Assembly: GCA_963978545.1 (NCBI GenBank) | Contig: OZ021730.1 | Span: forward strand, 3,822,201 to 3,886,200 | Source: Linyphia triangularis | Taxonomy: Eukaryota > Arthropoda > Arachnida > Araneae > Linyphiidae | Reading direction: 5' to 3' | DNA length: 64,000 nucleotides | Shown: one piece after another, positions 1 through 11,027 of the stretch | Layout: every line of letters starts with the position of its first letter | Numbering within the stretch: position 1 is the first letter of the stretch | Made by a program: the position numbers and the translations under genes | Notes under the pieces: model-generated | Database searches by the model: none | What the model was told of the DNA's origin: nothing | The model's input: only the letters and a program-made list of their open reading frames with translations

Positions 1-104
1 ACAAACCAACATACATTTACAAACACCCATGCCTACACGGGACTCGAACCCGCAACCTCGCGGTCTAGAAGCCAGCACGCTAACCACTATACCGTTTGGT
101 CGGC
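1..104 (-). mobile_element. tRNA-derived SINE, family 1 (cut by window edge)
   Basis: Read on the minus strand this is the 5' head of a tRNA-derived SINE. It has an A-box-like TATAGTGGTTAGCG and a B-box-like GGTTCGAGTCC at tRNA-like spacing, followed by a tail starting GGCATGGGTGTTTGTAAATG. The same unit recurs near 1.5, 8.0 and 21.7 kb, where the full length of about 180 bp can be measured. The element continues past the left edge. It is a retroposed repeat and not a functional tRNA gene, because no acceptor stem closes. Confidence 0.8.
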
Positions 105-606
105 CTGAGCTGCTGGTAGCCGTTCAGAATGGTTCGGAGTGCAAAAGGTAAAAAAATCTAAGAAATGTAATAATATGAACAAATTATATAAACAATATTT
201 AGGGGCGGAAAGTAATGCCAGCACCTCCACCAAAGCAAATCAACTTAGAAATACCTCGAACAGAAATGTTTTGTTTGAGTTATCACAGTTTGCCCAATAC
301 AGATGCGATGTTCCCTGTACGGGGATATTCGAGCGCAATGGTAAAACGAGTGATGTCCACCATACGGGGACATACAAGTGAAAAGGGTTAAATCTAATAG
401 AGAGGCTATAGAAAAATAGACCCAAATGCCAACTACTAACCAAAGACTATGGAACAGACTGTCATTTACGTAACGCAACCTACTTGCCAAAGAGGGGAAG
501 ACTACCAAAATTTGCGTCCTGAATAGGAGAAAACCCTGTAAATTCCTACTTGGCTACTCGATAAATTACACACGATTATCACATTCGCGGTCGTATCACA
601 ACCATT
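105..606. other. no gene recognised
   Basis: Unique-looking sequence between a SINE and a MITE. The short open frames on both strands overlap each other, show no domain and look like chance. Confidence 0.5.
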
Positions 607-934
607 GATATAGATAAACAACTGGATAGACTGCTCCATTGTCAATGCAAAGAGAAAAACGCGCCGGGGATTGCGAAGCTGGTGGGAAGATTAACCAATC
701 ACAGTTCACTTTTATAGTTGGATGGAAATGCGAAAAACCTTGTAAAGTGTTAGAGTATATATTTTTTTGCACATTATTACTAATTAAGGTCTACTATTGA
801 CATTTCTGCTGTGTACAACCCAAAATCTTATTTTCATTCCTCGGCAATTCGTATTTTTTATCCCACCAACGGCATCTGGCAACGGCTTCATTTTCCCAGC
901 TTTAAGCAGTCTATCCAGTTGTTTATTGATATCG
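607..934 (-). mobile_element. short TIR element (MITE), family U, copy 1
   Basis: A unit of about 330 bp whose two ends are inverted copies of AAACAACTGGATAGACTGCT. A second copy lies at 5451-5780 in opposite orientation, with the ends and interior matching throughout. The length, the matching ends and the lack of a long reading frame fit a non-autonomous DNA transposon. The superfamily is not clear, because the flanks are ATCGAT-rich and the target duplication cannot be read. Confidence 0.6.
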
Positions 935-969
935 ATGATCACAACTAACTTTGGTTGGTTTGTATGCTC

Positions 970-1141
970 AATCGACCTATTGTCTTACACTGTGACAGTT
1001 TACAACACAAACTGTTTATGTGACCAGGACCTACATCTTAACATGGATTCCGAACCACAACGAACATCCCTGCGTAACTCAGGATTCGATCCTGGTACTT
1101 TTGGCAAGGGAAACCACAGTGCTGACCTCATAGCCATCAGG
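970..1141 (-). mobile_element. tRNA-derived SINE, family 2, old copy
   Basis: Diverged minus-strand copy of the SINE at 18562-18740. Shared segments include the degenerate B box (GGATTCGATCCTGG on the plus strand) and the block around AACATGGATTCCGAACCAC. It is more mutated than the 18.6-kb copy and no target duplication is evident. Confidence 0.55.
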
Positions 1142-1507
1142 TAGGTTACGAAAAAATGTGAAATTAGGGACTGGGGACACAGAAATGGGGGGGGGGGAGT
1201 CATCAAAAAAGGGGCTTAACGAAATTTCTTGAATCGTTTTTCCTCCAAATTTGGAACTTTCTAACTCCTATAGTCCTCTTCCAAGCGATTCAAACTTCTG
1301 ACTCAAATTTGTTCAACAATCAAATCTTTTTACAAGTACTATTGCGTATTTTTCAAACAAGATTATTCAATGTAAAGAAATGAATATGAATAAAACGTTT
1401 TTAGTTTTGAAAATCTGTTACATTTTTTAACTCAAATACAAATAAACCAAATTTAACAAATGTATAATTTTTCGAAAGGATTGTTTTGTGGCGCAATAAA
1501 TATTTGA

Positions 1508-1671
1508 TTGGTTGTTTTCAGATTATCTGGCACGGTCAGCAACACGATGGCTATATAGCGCCGAAACATTCGTCATTAGACAAGCCAACATACATTTACA
1601 AACACGGGACTCGAACCCGCAACCTAGGTGTATAGAAGCTAGCACGCTAACCACTATACCGTTTGGTCGGC
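1508..1671 (-). mobile_element. tRNA-derived SINE, family 1
   Basis: Near full-length minus-strand copy: the tail (CAGATTATCTGGC and ACGAATGTTTCGGCGC on the element strand) and the tRNA-like head are both present. About 14 bp next to the B box are missing compared with the copy at 7961-8140. No clear target duplication was found. Confidence 0.75.
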
Positions 1672-2149
1672 AATATAACATTTGAAGGGCAGCCAGATAA
1701 AAAAAACATTTTGAGATTCTCTGACAACAGTGGCAGAAATTGGGGGTGGGAAATTACCCCATTATTATTATTTTGTTTTAATTTTAGTAATTGTGATGGG
1801 ATAATCGCGATGTGTTGCTTTCTCCCTTATGACAATCATCGCCTCTGCCTGATATTTCTCAGTCATCCATATTTTTACAATAATGGAAATGATTAAAAAC
1901 TGAAAGATATTTAACACACAAAAACTTTATTCGTTTATAAATTTTCTAAAAACATTTGTTATTGATTAAACAGCAAATAAAAATTCGAAATAAACGATTT
2001 CTCTCAAAATTTATTAAAAAAGAAATAAAAGTTTAGTGAAAAAGGCAAGTATAATATCGTTTGGAAAATTTGATTGTAACATTTCATGACGTTATTTTTT
2101 AACATCTGAATAAACAAAAAATCACTTGATTAAATTCTGATAGTTCTTC
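1672..2149. other. AT-rich, no gene recognised
   Basis: Low-complexity AT-rich sequence leading into the tandem array. One 77-codon open frame at its left end has no recognisable feature. Confidence 0.5.
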
Positions 2150-3133
2150 AATTATCTGTTTTCCACATTTCCCCGATACCCTGATAAGTGGTTTTACACT
2201 TTCGGATTATCGTTACAGCAAAGAATTAGAAAACACGAGTTCTTTAGAACCTATTTACGAAACCTCCAATTAACGTTAACACTGTTAACGTCAATATTAA
2301 ATTTTCTAAAGTTGTCAATATTTAAAGAATTTCCCTGATAAGTCACTAATAATTGCTCAATTGTCTGTTTCCCATATTTCCATGACACCCTGAAAATGTG
2401 TTTTAACACTTTCAGAATATTGTTACAGCTGAAATTTAGAACATCCGAATTATTTAGAATCTACAAATTTTCCCATTGACGTCAGCACAACAATTTTTTT
2501 AAAAATGTCCCTGACAAATATCTAATAATTTCTTTGTTGTTCCATATTTCCCTGACAATCAGCTATACAGTTTAGGGATATTGTTACAACAATAACATAA
2601 AACATCCGAGTTATTTGGAATCTAAAAATTTTCCCTTTGATGTCAGCCCAGCAATCTTTGAGAATATTCCCTGACAAATATCTAATAACTTCTCAATCAT
2701 CAGATTTTCGTATTTATCTGATAATCAGCTCTACACTTCCGGAATATTGTTACAGCAAAGATTTAGAACATCCAAGTTATTCAGAATCTACAAATTTTTC
2801 CCATTGACGTCATCACAGCAACTTTTGAAAAAATTCCCTGACAAATATCTAATAATTTCTTTGTCGTTCCATATTTCCCTGACAATCAGCTATACAGTTT
2901 TGGAATATTGTTACAACAATGCTATAGAACATCCGAGTTATTTGGAATCTAAAAATTCTCCCATTGACGTCATCACGGCAATTTTTGAAAAAATTCCCTG
3001 ACAAATATCTAATAATTCCTCAATCGTCTGATTTCCATATTTCCCTGACAGTCGGCTATACAGTTTCGGAATACTGTTGCAGCAAATATTTAGAATACAG
3101 TTATTTACAAAATTTCTAATTGACGGCATCACG
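2150..3133. repeat. tandem array, 160-176 bp units, about 5-6 copies
   Basis: The motif CCCTGACAAATATCTAATAA or a close variant starts at 2333, 2509, 2669, 2836 and 2996, giving spacings of 176, 160, 167 and 160 bp. Other shared blocks recur in the same order in each unit: TATTGTTACA, then AACATCCGAGTTATTT, then CCCATTGACGTCATCAC. Units are diverged by substitutions and small indels. The unit length is close to nucleosome repeat length. This is a satellite-like minor array with no coding capacity. Confidence 0.8.
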
Positions 3134-3359
3134 GTTCATATTTGTTTTGTTTGTGTTGGATTCACAGACAAAACTGGATTTATATATTTATATTTGTTTA
3201 GAATAACCACCTCAACAACAAGCAGCGAATAACAGTAATCCGATCCGGGTATTCACACCACACCAAAAATAAATCATTCGTTCTATTTCTGTCACGAGCA
3301 GACGATACCGGAGGAAAGCTTGTTGGCTCGTTAAAAAGTGAAAATAAAAGATATTAAAA

Positions 3360-3600
3360 ATGTGTACTTACGCCGTTCTTCGGTGTCCATCTGTACGCGT
3401 GTGTAATCCAAGTGGGAGGGGGACTGTTTTTAGGGGCGGGGGGACACACGAGCGGCGTTTAGTTGTTTCATTTTCGTCCCCGCGCACTTCACACGACTGC
3501 CGTGGATGGGGAATCCAGAGATCGGGATGGCGGGATTGGCAACCCCGGAAGAGAGCCAAATGTGGCCGCCAAGTGTCGCCAATACGCGGTTAGGTATTTT
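3360..3600 (-). promoter_or_regulatory. GC-rich, CpG-containing island; candidate first exon of a leftward gene
   Basis: About 240 bp of markedly GC-rich sequence with many CpGs stands out from an AT-rich background. On the minus strand it ends in a perfect consensus 5' splice site, GTAAGT, whose GT occupies 3370-3371. An ATG at 3388-3390 would give a 19-nt coding start (MDTEER plus one base) before that donor. A short upstream frame starting ATGAAACAAC is also present. The reading is a promoter plus a first exon whose next exon lies further left, where nothing coding was recognised. The alternative is a GC-rich repeat fragment. There is no protein homology to support it. Confidence 0.3.
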
Positions 3601-4527
3601 TCACACAGAGACCATGCATTTTGAAACAGGGCCACTACGCTGTTCTTATATCACAAAGTGAGAAAATAGTATTACTTAGTTTTGGAATATTTAAGTCATT
3701 GGATGATGTTGTTTAAGAGAAACTTATCTAAGCTTATGGGGACTTAATAGTACCCTTAAAATTTTTATTTTTTTTATTTAAGCTTTAAAAATTATAATTT
3801 TTACATATTTGGAAGTATTTCTAAGTAAAAACTAAATTTTATACTTAAAAAAGGTGCACATAATGCTCTAAATTTTAAAATTTATAAAAAAATTTAAATT
3901 TATCAAATTTCGAATTCTATCTTCTTTTTAGTTTCTCAATATTTTTTTTAAAAATAATATCCCTAGTAATACACAATAACTTTTTAGGTATCGGATTTAT
4001 AATAAGTAAAATAGTTTTCGAGAAAACGATAATTACTGTGCCGATATGAAAGAAAAAAGAAGAAAAAAAGCGTAAAAAACGGGTATTTTTCAACATTTAA
4101 ATTTGTAAAAAAAAAAATATTTTATTCAAAAATCCTAGCCTATTTTTGTCGAATAGATATCAAGAATGACACACAAAATATTTCAAGTCATTTCATTCAT
4201 ATTTGTTGAAGTTTTGGCATTTTGAGTAAGGTGGGATTTTCAAAAATCACGAACTGAGAAAAATGCTTTCGAAACATCAACGGAGCCATTGCTACAATGC
4301 TAAATTTTCCATAAAAGTATAGTTTTTCTACAATTGCAGTGATCGGATCAGCTCAAAAACTTACCAGAAAAAAGAGGTTTCGAAGATTATAAACAAACAC
4401 ACACACAAAATTATATTTTTATTATTTTTTTTTGAAAACTAGGGTTGCCAAGTCCCCTACATAAACTAGTTTCTAAATGCACTGGAATAGAAGGTTGTAA
4501 AGAAGCAGGTGTTGGGATATCATTAGA
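3601..4527. other. AT-rich, no gene recognised
   Basis: Long A and T runs with no open frame of note, no recognisable repeat ends and no RNA gene. Confidence 0.5.
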
Positions 4528-4535
4528 TCATAGAC

Positions 4536-5366
4536 TAGAGGTCGGTAAAATCGATCAAAATAAATATCGATACTATATCGTTGCATAGAAATAAATATCG
4601 ATATATCGATACATGATTTTTTTATTCTTTGTATTTGATTTTCAATTTTGCTAGAAACGAAGTTTTTCGAGGCAAATTTCTACTTTTCATGAATTCATGC
4701 CAAAATTGTTTGAATAAATAAATTATATTATCAATCAGAATAAATACATTTGGATGTCAATGCATAAATTCACATTTATTTTTAAAGAAGAAATTTTGAA
4801 AAGTAGTTTACCGCATATTTTACGGATAGAGATGTTTTTAACCCTTTGCACTCCATGCCTTTTTCACGCGGAGGAATCAGCAACTCGAGACATTTTAGGT
4901 TCGGCTGGTGTTTATGGATTTGCTTCATAGAAACTAAACACAGTCATTGGCCTTGCATCGAATTTCCGCATCACACCTAATGGTCCTCTCGTGGTTTGTC
5001 ATCCAATCGGGTGGTGCCTGAGAGGCGCCACTGGAGTGCAAAGGGTTAATATTTAAAATTAGATGCAAATTCCAGGCACACGTTGTCAACTGAAACGGCG
5101 CTATGTTAATGACTACTAATAAATGATCTTATCTTTCCATTACATTATGTTTTCTTTTTGGTTAGGGTGCCATTTTAACTGCCTCTCAGCCAAATCCGAA
5201 CTTTGGTTATGTAGTTTTTGAAAAATCGAAAAAACACATGGAACTACAAAACGATCATCAAAAAACTAAAAATGTTGAAAATATCGATACATCGAGAACT
5301 TGTATCGATATTTTTACAAAAATTATCAATAAAAATATCGTCGTATCGATATATAGCCGACCTCTA
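4536..5366. mobile_element. non-autonomous hAT-type element, 831 bp
   Basis: The ends are TAGAGGTCGG and its inverse CCGACCTCTA. They are flanked by an exact 8-bp duplication, TCATAGAC, at 4528-4535 and 5367-5374; 8-bp duplications are the hAT hallmark. The subterminal regions are dense in ATCGAT-type motifs. No transposase frame is present. A piggyBac-type MITE sits inside at 4842-5045. The right half of a sibling element is at about 6228-6448. Confidence 0.8.
4842..5045. mobile_element. piggyBac-type MITE, 204 bp
   Basis: Inverted ends CCCTTTGCACTCCA and TGGAGTGCAAAGGG are flanked on both sides by TTAA (4838-4841 and 5046-5049). TTAA targets and CCY-type ends are diagnostic of the piggyBac superfamily. 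The interior is non-coding. Confidence 0.88.
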
Positions 5367-5450
5367 TCATAGACCCAATATGAATTTTACTCATCAATAT
5401 CTTTTATTACATTTCTAGGTTCATAGAGTTTAATGCTACAAATGAACATC

Positions 5451-5780
5451 GATATAGATAAACAACTGGATAGACTGCTTAACGTTGGGAAAATGAAGCC
5501 GTTGCCAGATGCCATTGGTGGGATAAAAAATACGGATTGCCGAGGATTGAAAATAAAATTTTGGGTTGTACACAGCAGAAATGTCAATAGTAGACCTTAA
5601 TTAGTAATAATGTGCAAAAAAATATATACTCTAACACTTTACAAGGTTTTTCGCATTCCCATCCAACTATTAAAGTGAACTGTGATTGGTTAATCTTCCC
5701 ACCAGCTTCGCAATCCCCGGCGCGTTTTTCTCTTTTCATTGACAATGGAGCAGTCTATCCAGTTGTTTATCTATCGATAT
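5451..5780 (+). mobile_element. short TIR element (MITE), family U, copy 2
   Basis: Opposite-orientation copy of 607-934, with the same AAACAACTGGATAGACTGCT ends. The flanks are ATCGATATAG-rich on both sides. Confidence 0.6.
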
Positions 5781-5867
5781 AATCTATATCGATGCAAATG
5801 AAACGATGGCAATTGGATGAAGGCCATAACTACGATAATCCTTTTCAACATCCTTGATCATTTGAAA

Positions 5868-6125
5868 CTAGGGGTGGGGAACATCGCACAACTTTTAATT
5901 ACACTATAATATTGATATCAATTTGTGTTATTTACCGTTTTTATATTTTCATCATTCATTTAGAAAATATGGCCAGTTTAGCAATATTTTTTGAAACAAT
6001 TCTTGTATGGGTCTTTAAAAAAACAAGAAAAAAATAAACCTCCGCCAAAATGGTGATTTTGGCGGTATACTTTTAGATGATTCTTATATTATCCTCCTTT
6101 CTTATAAATGGAATTGAGGAGAGGA
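5868..6125 (+). repeat. dispersed repeat shared with 17150-17345
   Basis: From CTAGGGGTGGGGAACATCGC through ATTTACCGTTTTTATATTTT to CTTATAAATGG, this block matches the reverse complement of 17150-17345. The termini are not resolved, so no transposon class is given. Confidence 0.6.
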
Positions 6126-6227
6126 GAAAAAAATAAAAAAATACAGTTATATTTTCGCTTAATTGTTACAGTGATTTTAAGAAAAATTTAGATAATTTTC
6201 AATTGCTTTTAAGTGTATGGGAAAATA

Positions 6228-6448
6228 TTGAATACTGGTGCCATTTTAACTGTCTCTCAGCCAAGTTCAAATTTTAGTTTTGAAGTTTTTGAAAAGGATA
6301 TAAAGAAAATCGAAAAAAACACATGAAACTGCAAAACGATCATCAAAAAACTAAAAATGTTTGAAAATATCGATATATCGGTGACTTTTATCGATATTTT
6401 TTTAGAAATATCTATAAAATAATATCGATATATCGCCGACCTCTATTT
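6228..6448. mobile_element. right half of a hAT-type element like 4536-5366
   Basis: Matches about 5163-5366, including GCCATTTTAACTG at its start, the ATCGAT-rich subterminal part and the terminal CCGACCTCTA. The left end is missing, so it is truncated. Confidence 0.65.
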
Positions 6449-6864
6449 ATTACCCTATGTATTACATACGGGTAATTGAAAGTAAAAAAGAAATTGAATG
6501 AGACTTATTTATTGAATACAAAACATAAGCTCAGTTTTTGGCTGCGTTTTTATGAAAAACCCGAATTTTCGATTGAAATAATCGATAATTAAATATAAAT
6601 ATCGATTTCGATAAATAATATCTTTTAAATTCACTTCGATTTTGTTTGTGTGTGGCAACAGGCCAAATCTGTGGAAGCCTAATTAACCCTCATGCCGTCA
6701 TCTGATCGGGTTAAAACTCGGCAGATATATTCGATGTCTATGACAATGCATTCTGTCAAGTTTTGGGGATAGTCATAGTCATAGTGAATGGGGAAGTCAG
6801 TTGAGCCTAGGTGCTGATTCCACTAGGGAATATTGCACCAACCCCTTTATTTTACGACCCCCTG

Positions 6865-7483
6865 TCAAAGAAAACCAGATTCCTTAAGAAAGGTCAAAAG
6901 GCTTTTGACAGGTTCCTCGTGGATTGTATCAAGTTCTGTTCCAAGACCTAAGCTTGAGTGCCTAATGTGAAGAAGAGCTTCACATTCAAAAAGTATATGG
7001 TGGGCTGTTTCCTCTACCATATTGCACTTCCTACATAAAGGTTTTCTCTTTAAAGATTCCCATTCCATGAAGATGTTTTCTTAGGTGATAGTGGCCTGTA
7101 AGAAATCCAACTATCACTCTCACCTTATCCCTGCTAAGACGCAGGATCTGAGATGATAGTTTCATGGAAGGTTCTTGGATCATAAGCCTCGCATGTTTTT
7201 GATCGATGGTTTGTTTCCACCTTTCTGTAGTTTCTTTAAGGATTTTTTCGCCTATCACCCTTTTTGTAGTAGTCTTGGAGATCCCACAAAAAGGTTCAGG
7301 ACTTAAAGGTAGGTCTGCAGTTCCCAGTTTAGCAAGCTTATCTGCAGTTTCATTTCCTTCTACACCAATATGACCTGGCACCCATGTAAAGTTTTGGGGA
7401 TTGTCACTGTCACTAAAAGGTCGCTTCCACACAAATTTCTCTAATCGTGTAGAAATACAAATGAATCTCATCCAACCGATCAC
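6865..7483 (-). pseudogene. LINE remnant: RNase H domain and C-terminal zinc-knuckle tail
   Basis: On the minus strand a 150-codon frame carries WVPGHIGVEGNETADKLAK, the last catalytic block of the RNase H domain found at the end of jockey-type ORF2. The overlapping next frame carries LCRKCNMVEETAHHILFEC, a CxxC-H-C knuckle usual after that domain. The two parts lie in different frames near 7040, so a frameshift separates them. No reverse transcriptase was found to its right. This is the 3' end of a 5'-truncated LINE. Confidence 0.8.
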
Positions 7484-7658
7484 TATTTGAACTCTTTCCT
7501 GCTGCCAAAATTATTTTAATCAGAACAAATAAAAGGTAACTGGACGTGAAGCGATAAATTTACTGGTCTGCCTTGCCAAAACTGATCAAAAATCGCCAGC
7601 CATTTTAACGCTGTAAGAGAAAGATTTTTAACCGATCATTGTTGAAACCCTTTCCTTA

Positions 7659-7880
7659 TAGACTGAGAGACGACTGCAATTTTTGGACCCCATCGAACAT
7701 CATTCTGAATATTTTATAGAAATTAGAGAAAAGTGAGTGGATTACAAATCCACTGGTCTGCCTTGCCAAAACTGATCAAAAATCGACTTGGAATGAGTTG
7801 AACTAAAATCCGATTGCCAAATACGTCATAACTTGCCAAAAAGAGAACAAACTTATTCGTCTGGCAACACACCATACTTC
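7659..7880 (+). mobile_element. one arm of fold-back element family R1
   Basis: Starts TAGACTGAGAGACGACTGCA and matches the left arms of the complete elements at 8237-8890 and 26612-27263, through CACTGGTCTGCCTTGCC to GTCATAACTTGCCAAAA. Only this arm is present. A shorter related piece precedes it at about 7530-7610. Confidence 0.65.
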
Positions 7881-7960
7881 CAAATATGCAAAAATTATAA
7901 TTTTAAAGGCTTAAATAAAAAAAAAAAGTTTGAAGTATGTCAAGTCCCCTTAAAATTTGG

Positions 7961-8140
7961 CCGACCAAACGGTATAGTGGTTAGCGTGCTAGCTTCTAGA
8001 CCGCGAGGTTGCGGGTTCCGAGTCCCGTGTTGGCATGGGTGTTTGTAAATGTATGTTGGCTTGTCAAATGACGAATGTTTCGGCGCATTATAGCCCTCGT
8101 GTTGCTGACGGCGCCATATAATCTGAATACAACCAACCAA
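7961..8140 (+). mobile_element. complete tRNA-derived SINE, family 1, with 15-bp target duplication
   Basis: The tRNA-like head (A box TAGTGGTTAGCG, B box GGTTCCGAGTCC) is followed by a tail ending in short ACCAACC repeats. It is flanked by an exact 15-bp duplication, CCCCTTAAAATTTGG, at 7946-7960 and 8141-8155, as expected of LINE-driven retroposition. The B box carries an extra C. This copy defines a family length of about 180 bp. Confidence 0.88.
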
Positions 8141-8236
8141 CCCCTTAAAATTTGGTATATACGAAAATGATCATTTGATGAAATGAAATAAATTATTTTC
8201 ATTTAATATTATCTATTATAAATTAAAATTTCAATA

Positions 8237-8890
8237 TAGTCCGAGAGGCAACTGCAAATCATTCGTAATTTCTTACAGAAATTAGAGAAAAGTGAGTAGA
8301 TTAGTATCCACTGGTTTGCCGCGGCAAAAATGGCCAAAACTGGTCAAAAATCGACATTTAATAAGTTGAACTAAATCCAATTGCCAAATGCGTCATAACT
8401 TGCCAAATAATGAGCATTTTTTTTTTTTATTTTTTTTTTTGCAACCCTCACTCTTTAATTTTCAATTAAGAAGGTTGCAGACGATTCAGATATCTGGCGA
8501 CGGTCTACTTGCATCTATTAGAAGGGAGCCAAGTTGGCAAAAAAAATATTACGTCACTTATGAGGTAACTGATGTCGCCAATTAGGCTTACTTTTAAAAG
8601 ATATAAGTTTTCCGAGCCAAAGATCAAAAATCGTTTGCGCTTTTTCTCATTGAAAATCAAATTGAAGTGGGTTGCCAGACTAATAAGTTTGTTCTATTTT
8701 TGGCAAGTTATGACATATTTGACAATCGGATCTTAGTTCAACTCATTCCAAGTCGATTATTGATCAGTTTCGGCCATTTTTGCCACGGCATACCAGTGGA
8801 TTCCTAATCTACTCACTTTTCTCCAATTTCTATAAAAAATTCAGAATGATGTTCGATGGGGTCCAAAAATTGCAGTCGCCTCTCGGACTA
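8237..8890. mobile_element. fold-back element, family R1, about 654 bp
   Basis: Two arms of about 190-200 bp are inverted copies of each other: TAGTCCGAGAGGC at the left, and CCTCTCGGACTA at the right. The loop includes CAGATATCTGGCGACGGTC. A second full copy, loop inverted, lies at 26612-27263. No coding frame belongs to it. The long arms fit a non-autonomous fold-back or MITE family. It has inserted next to an AT-rich MITE remnant (8168-8236). Confidence 0.78.
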
Positions 8891-8899
8891 TGATGTTAC

Positions 8900-9680
8900 T
8901 ATGGGCGCTCCAAGGAGGGCGCAAGGAGGTGCACTTGCACCCCCATGGCTCTTGAAAATTTAAAAAAAAATTAGGGAAAAGATTTAAATTTCAAGATAAA
9001 AAAAAAAAGCATATATGCGGATTCTATACGTTATTCTGCGAGTTTTTTTTTTTTTTTTTTTTTTCCTATTTAGTCTTTTGTTCCTTTCCTATGTCTTTTT
9101 TTATAGCTACTTGCTAGACGACTTTCTGTCTATGATTATTAGAGGCTGATTGGTAAAAGTATTTATTCCTTTTATTGTATAATCATTTCCTGTGTAGTTC
9201 TCAAAATTCTAGGAAAATGTTGGTTTTTTTTAAGTCATCAGATATACTATCTTGAAATCTATTTTTAGCATTCAATTGAACACATGCTAATACTGCCTTT
9301 GTGTTTCATTTTGAATTTTTTTTTTTTTTTTTTTTCATTATATCCGAAATTGGAAGAAATAAAATGTTATTCATCTGTATTTCTGCATCTTCGAGTTCAT
9401 CTATTCTTAACACTGTCTCTTGAATGCCGTGAGATCTAGTTGCATAATAAAAATAAAAAAATCGTTAAAAATATATGTATTAATATTTTTACTATTTTGT
9501 ATTTTTTTTTTTCCTCTTTAACAGGGTTGCGCTTTTAAAAATATATACAATGAATTTTAAATACTATAAAAGAGTATAATTTATAATGCATAATTATTAA
9601 TTAACATTTCTAAAAAATTAATGATTTTGATAAAATTCTAGTCTTGCACCCCCTTGCAAATATTCCTAGGGTCGCCCATG
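8900..9680. mobile_element. non-autonomous hAT-type element, 781 bp
   Basis: Ends TATGGGCGCTCC and GGGTCGCCCATG are imperfect inverted repeats flanked by an exact 8-bp duplication, GATGTTAC, at 8892-8899 and 9681-9688. The interior is AT-rich with several long T runs and no transposase frame. Inner copies of GCACCCCC near each end are also inverted. Confidence 0.78.
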
Positions 9681-10530
9681 GATGTTACCAAAATTGTTTT
9701 AATGAGAATAAATAAAAGATATTTGGATGTGAATGCATTTTTAATGAATACATTTTTAATGAAACGTAGTTTGCGGTATATTTTGGCGATAGAGATGCTT
9801 TTAAGAAGAAGTCCTATAGTAAGGATCCTTCCCTACACTCGCTATGTCACAATCTTCCAGCCCAGTGCATTTAGAAACTACTTTCTATAAAACATTGAAA
9901 TTTGGTAAGTAGGTACGAAAAAGATCACTTACAAGGGGACCTTACGGTCTCGGAAATTCAGATCGGGATGAGACTCGGCAGACAGGGCCTGATTTAGAAT
10001 TTTTTTTACTGTAGGTCCAACATTCAGAGAGGAGCCCCCAATAGCAAATATTTATTTCCTTACGTCACAATATTACCAGATCAAGCTACATTCGTTAAGA
10101 CTAACTTTTTACAACTAAAACTCATAGTTTACTTTCACACGATTTTTTTGTTATAATTAGTATGATCTTGATTTGCTCAAAACTTTTGAATTTATCAAGA
10201 GCCCCCATGAACACTGATTTTAAAGCACACTTTCCTGTATTTTAAACTTACATTTTACCACAGAGGGTCCACAAATTATATAATAATAAAGATTACTTAA
10301 TTTTATAACAATAATTGTAAATAGTACAAAGTAACCTTTCCACTGTTTCCACGATCTCACCAAAAAGGAGGGTCAAAAAAGTCCACGGAAGAGCCTGCAA
10401 ACCAACCAATCACAAAGACTCTTTCATTTCATAATATAATAAGTTGTATATGGTTGGTTGGTGAATATCTCTTTACAAGAGGGGAGAGAAGGAGAACAGT
10501 GGCGCAAAGCCCTTATCGCCGGGTACATAT

Positions 10531-10995
10531 TGTTGCACAAATTGTCTGTATATATTGTAAATAGTGACGTATTATTTCAAAATTCTATTGTAATTTATTT
10601 TTATCTTATTTTATTTATTAATTAATAGCGATTATACAAGTTAGAAAAAGGTGGCAACACCTAAAGCCATCGAGAAGTTTCGAGATATTTCTTTTCTATG
10701 AATTGGCTGGAAATTTCGAGAATGTCTCACGCGCTTGTATATAAAAGACTGGAGAACGGGAAAGTTTTCAGATTGACTTCGGATTTCGTTGAAAGCTGAT
10801 CGCTTTGTTTACCTATTGGAGTGAGCTTGTATAATCACTGAATTCGAAGTTATTTTTGTTGAAGCTTGTGTTGAAGCTTGAGAGTAATTAAACTGTTGCC
10901 TGTGAATAAATTTTGTGAGTTTTCTGAAGAGAGAATAAATATTTTTATACAGTGAAAACTGTACCATCATTGCCTCAGCGGAAAAATTCATAACA
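10531..10995 (+). repeat. 5' LTR of retrotransposon copy A
   Basis: 465 bp, from TGTTGCACAAATTG to AATTCATAACA, preceded by the target duplication ATAT (10527-10530). It contains a TATA-like TATATAAAAG near 10740 and AATAAATATTTTT near its end. The partner LTR is at 13645-14109 and differs at only a handful of positions by eye. Confidence 0.92.
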
Positions 10996-11027
10996 GTGGT
11001 GTCAGAAGTGGGGTCTCGTAATTTTGA

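Noticed and set aside
2150..3133. CRISPR-like appearance of the regular repeats here and at 29345-29565
   Set aside because: Units are long, diverged and without unique spacers between identical short repeats, and the genome is eukaryotic.
6680..6800. TTAACCCTCATGCCGTCATC as a piggyBac-type end
   Set aside because: The matching inverted end followed by TTAA was not found nearby.
7961..8033. tRNA gene candidates at SINE heads (also near 14510, 18575, 31745 and 34268)
   Set aside because: A and B boxes are present but acceptor stems do not pair, and retroposon tails follow.
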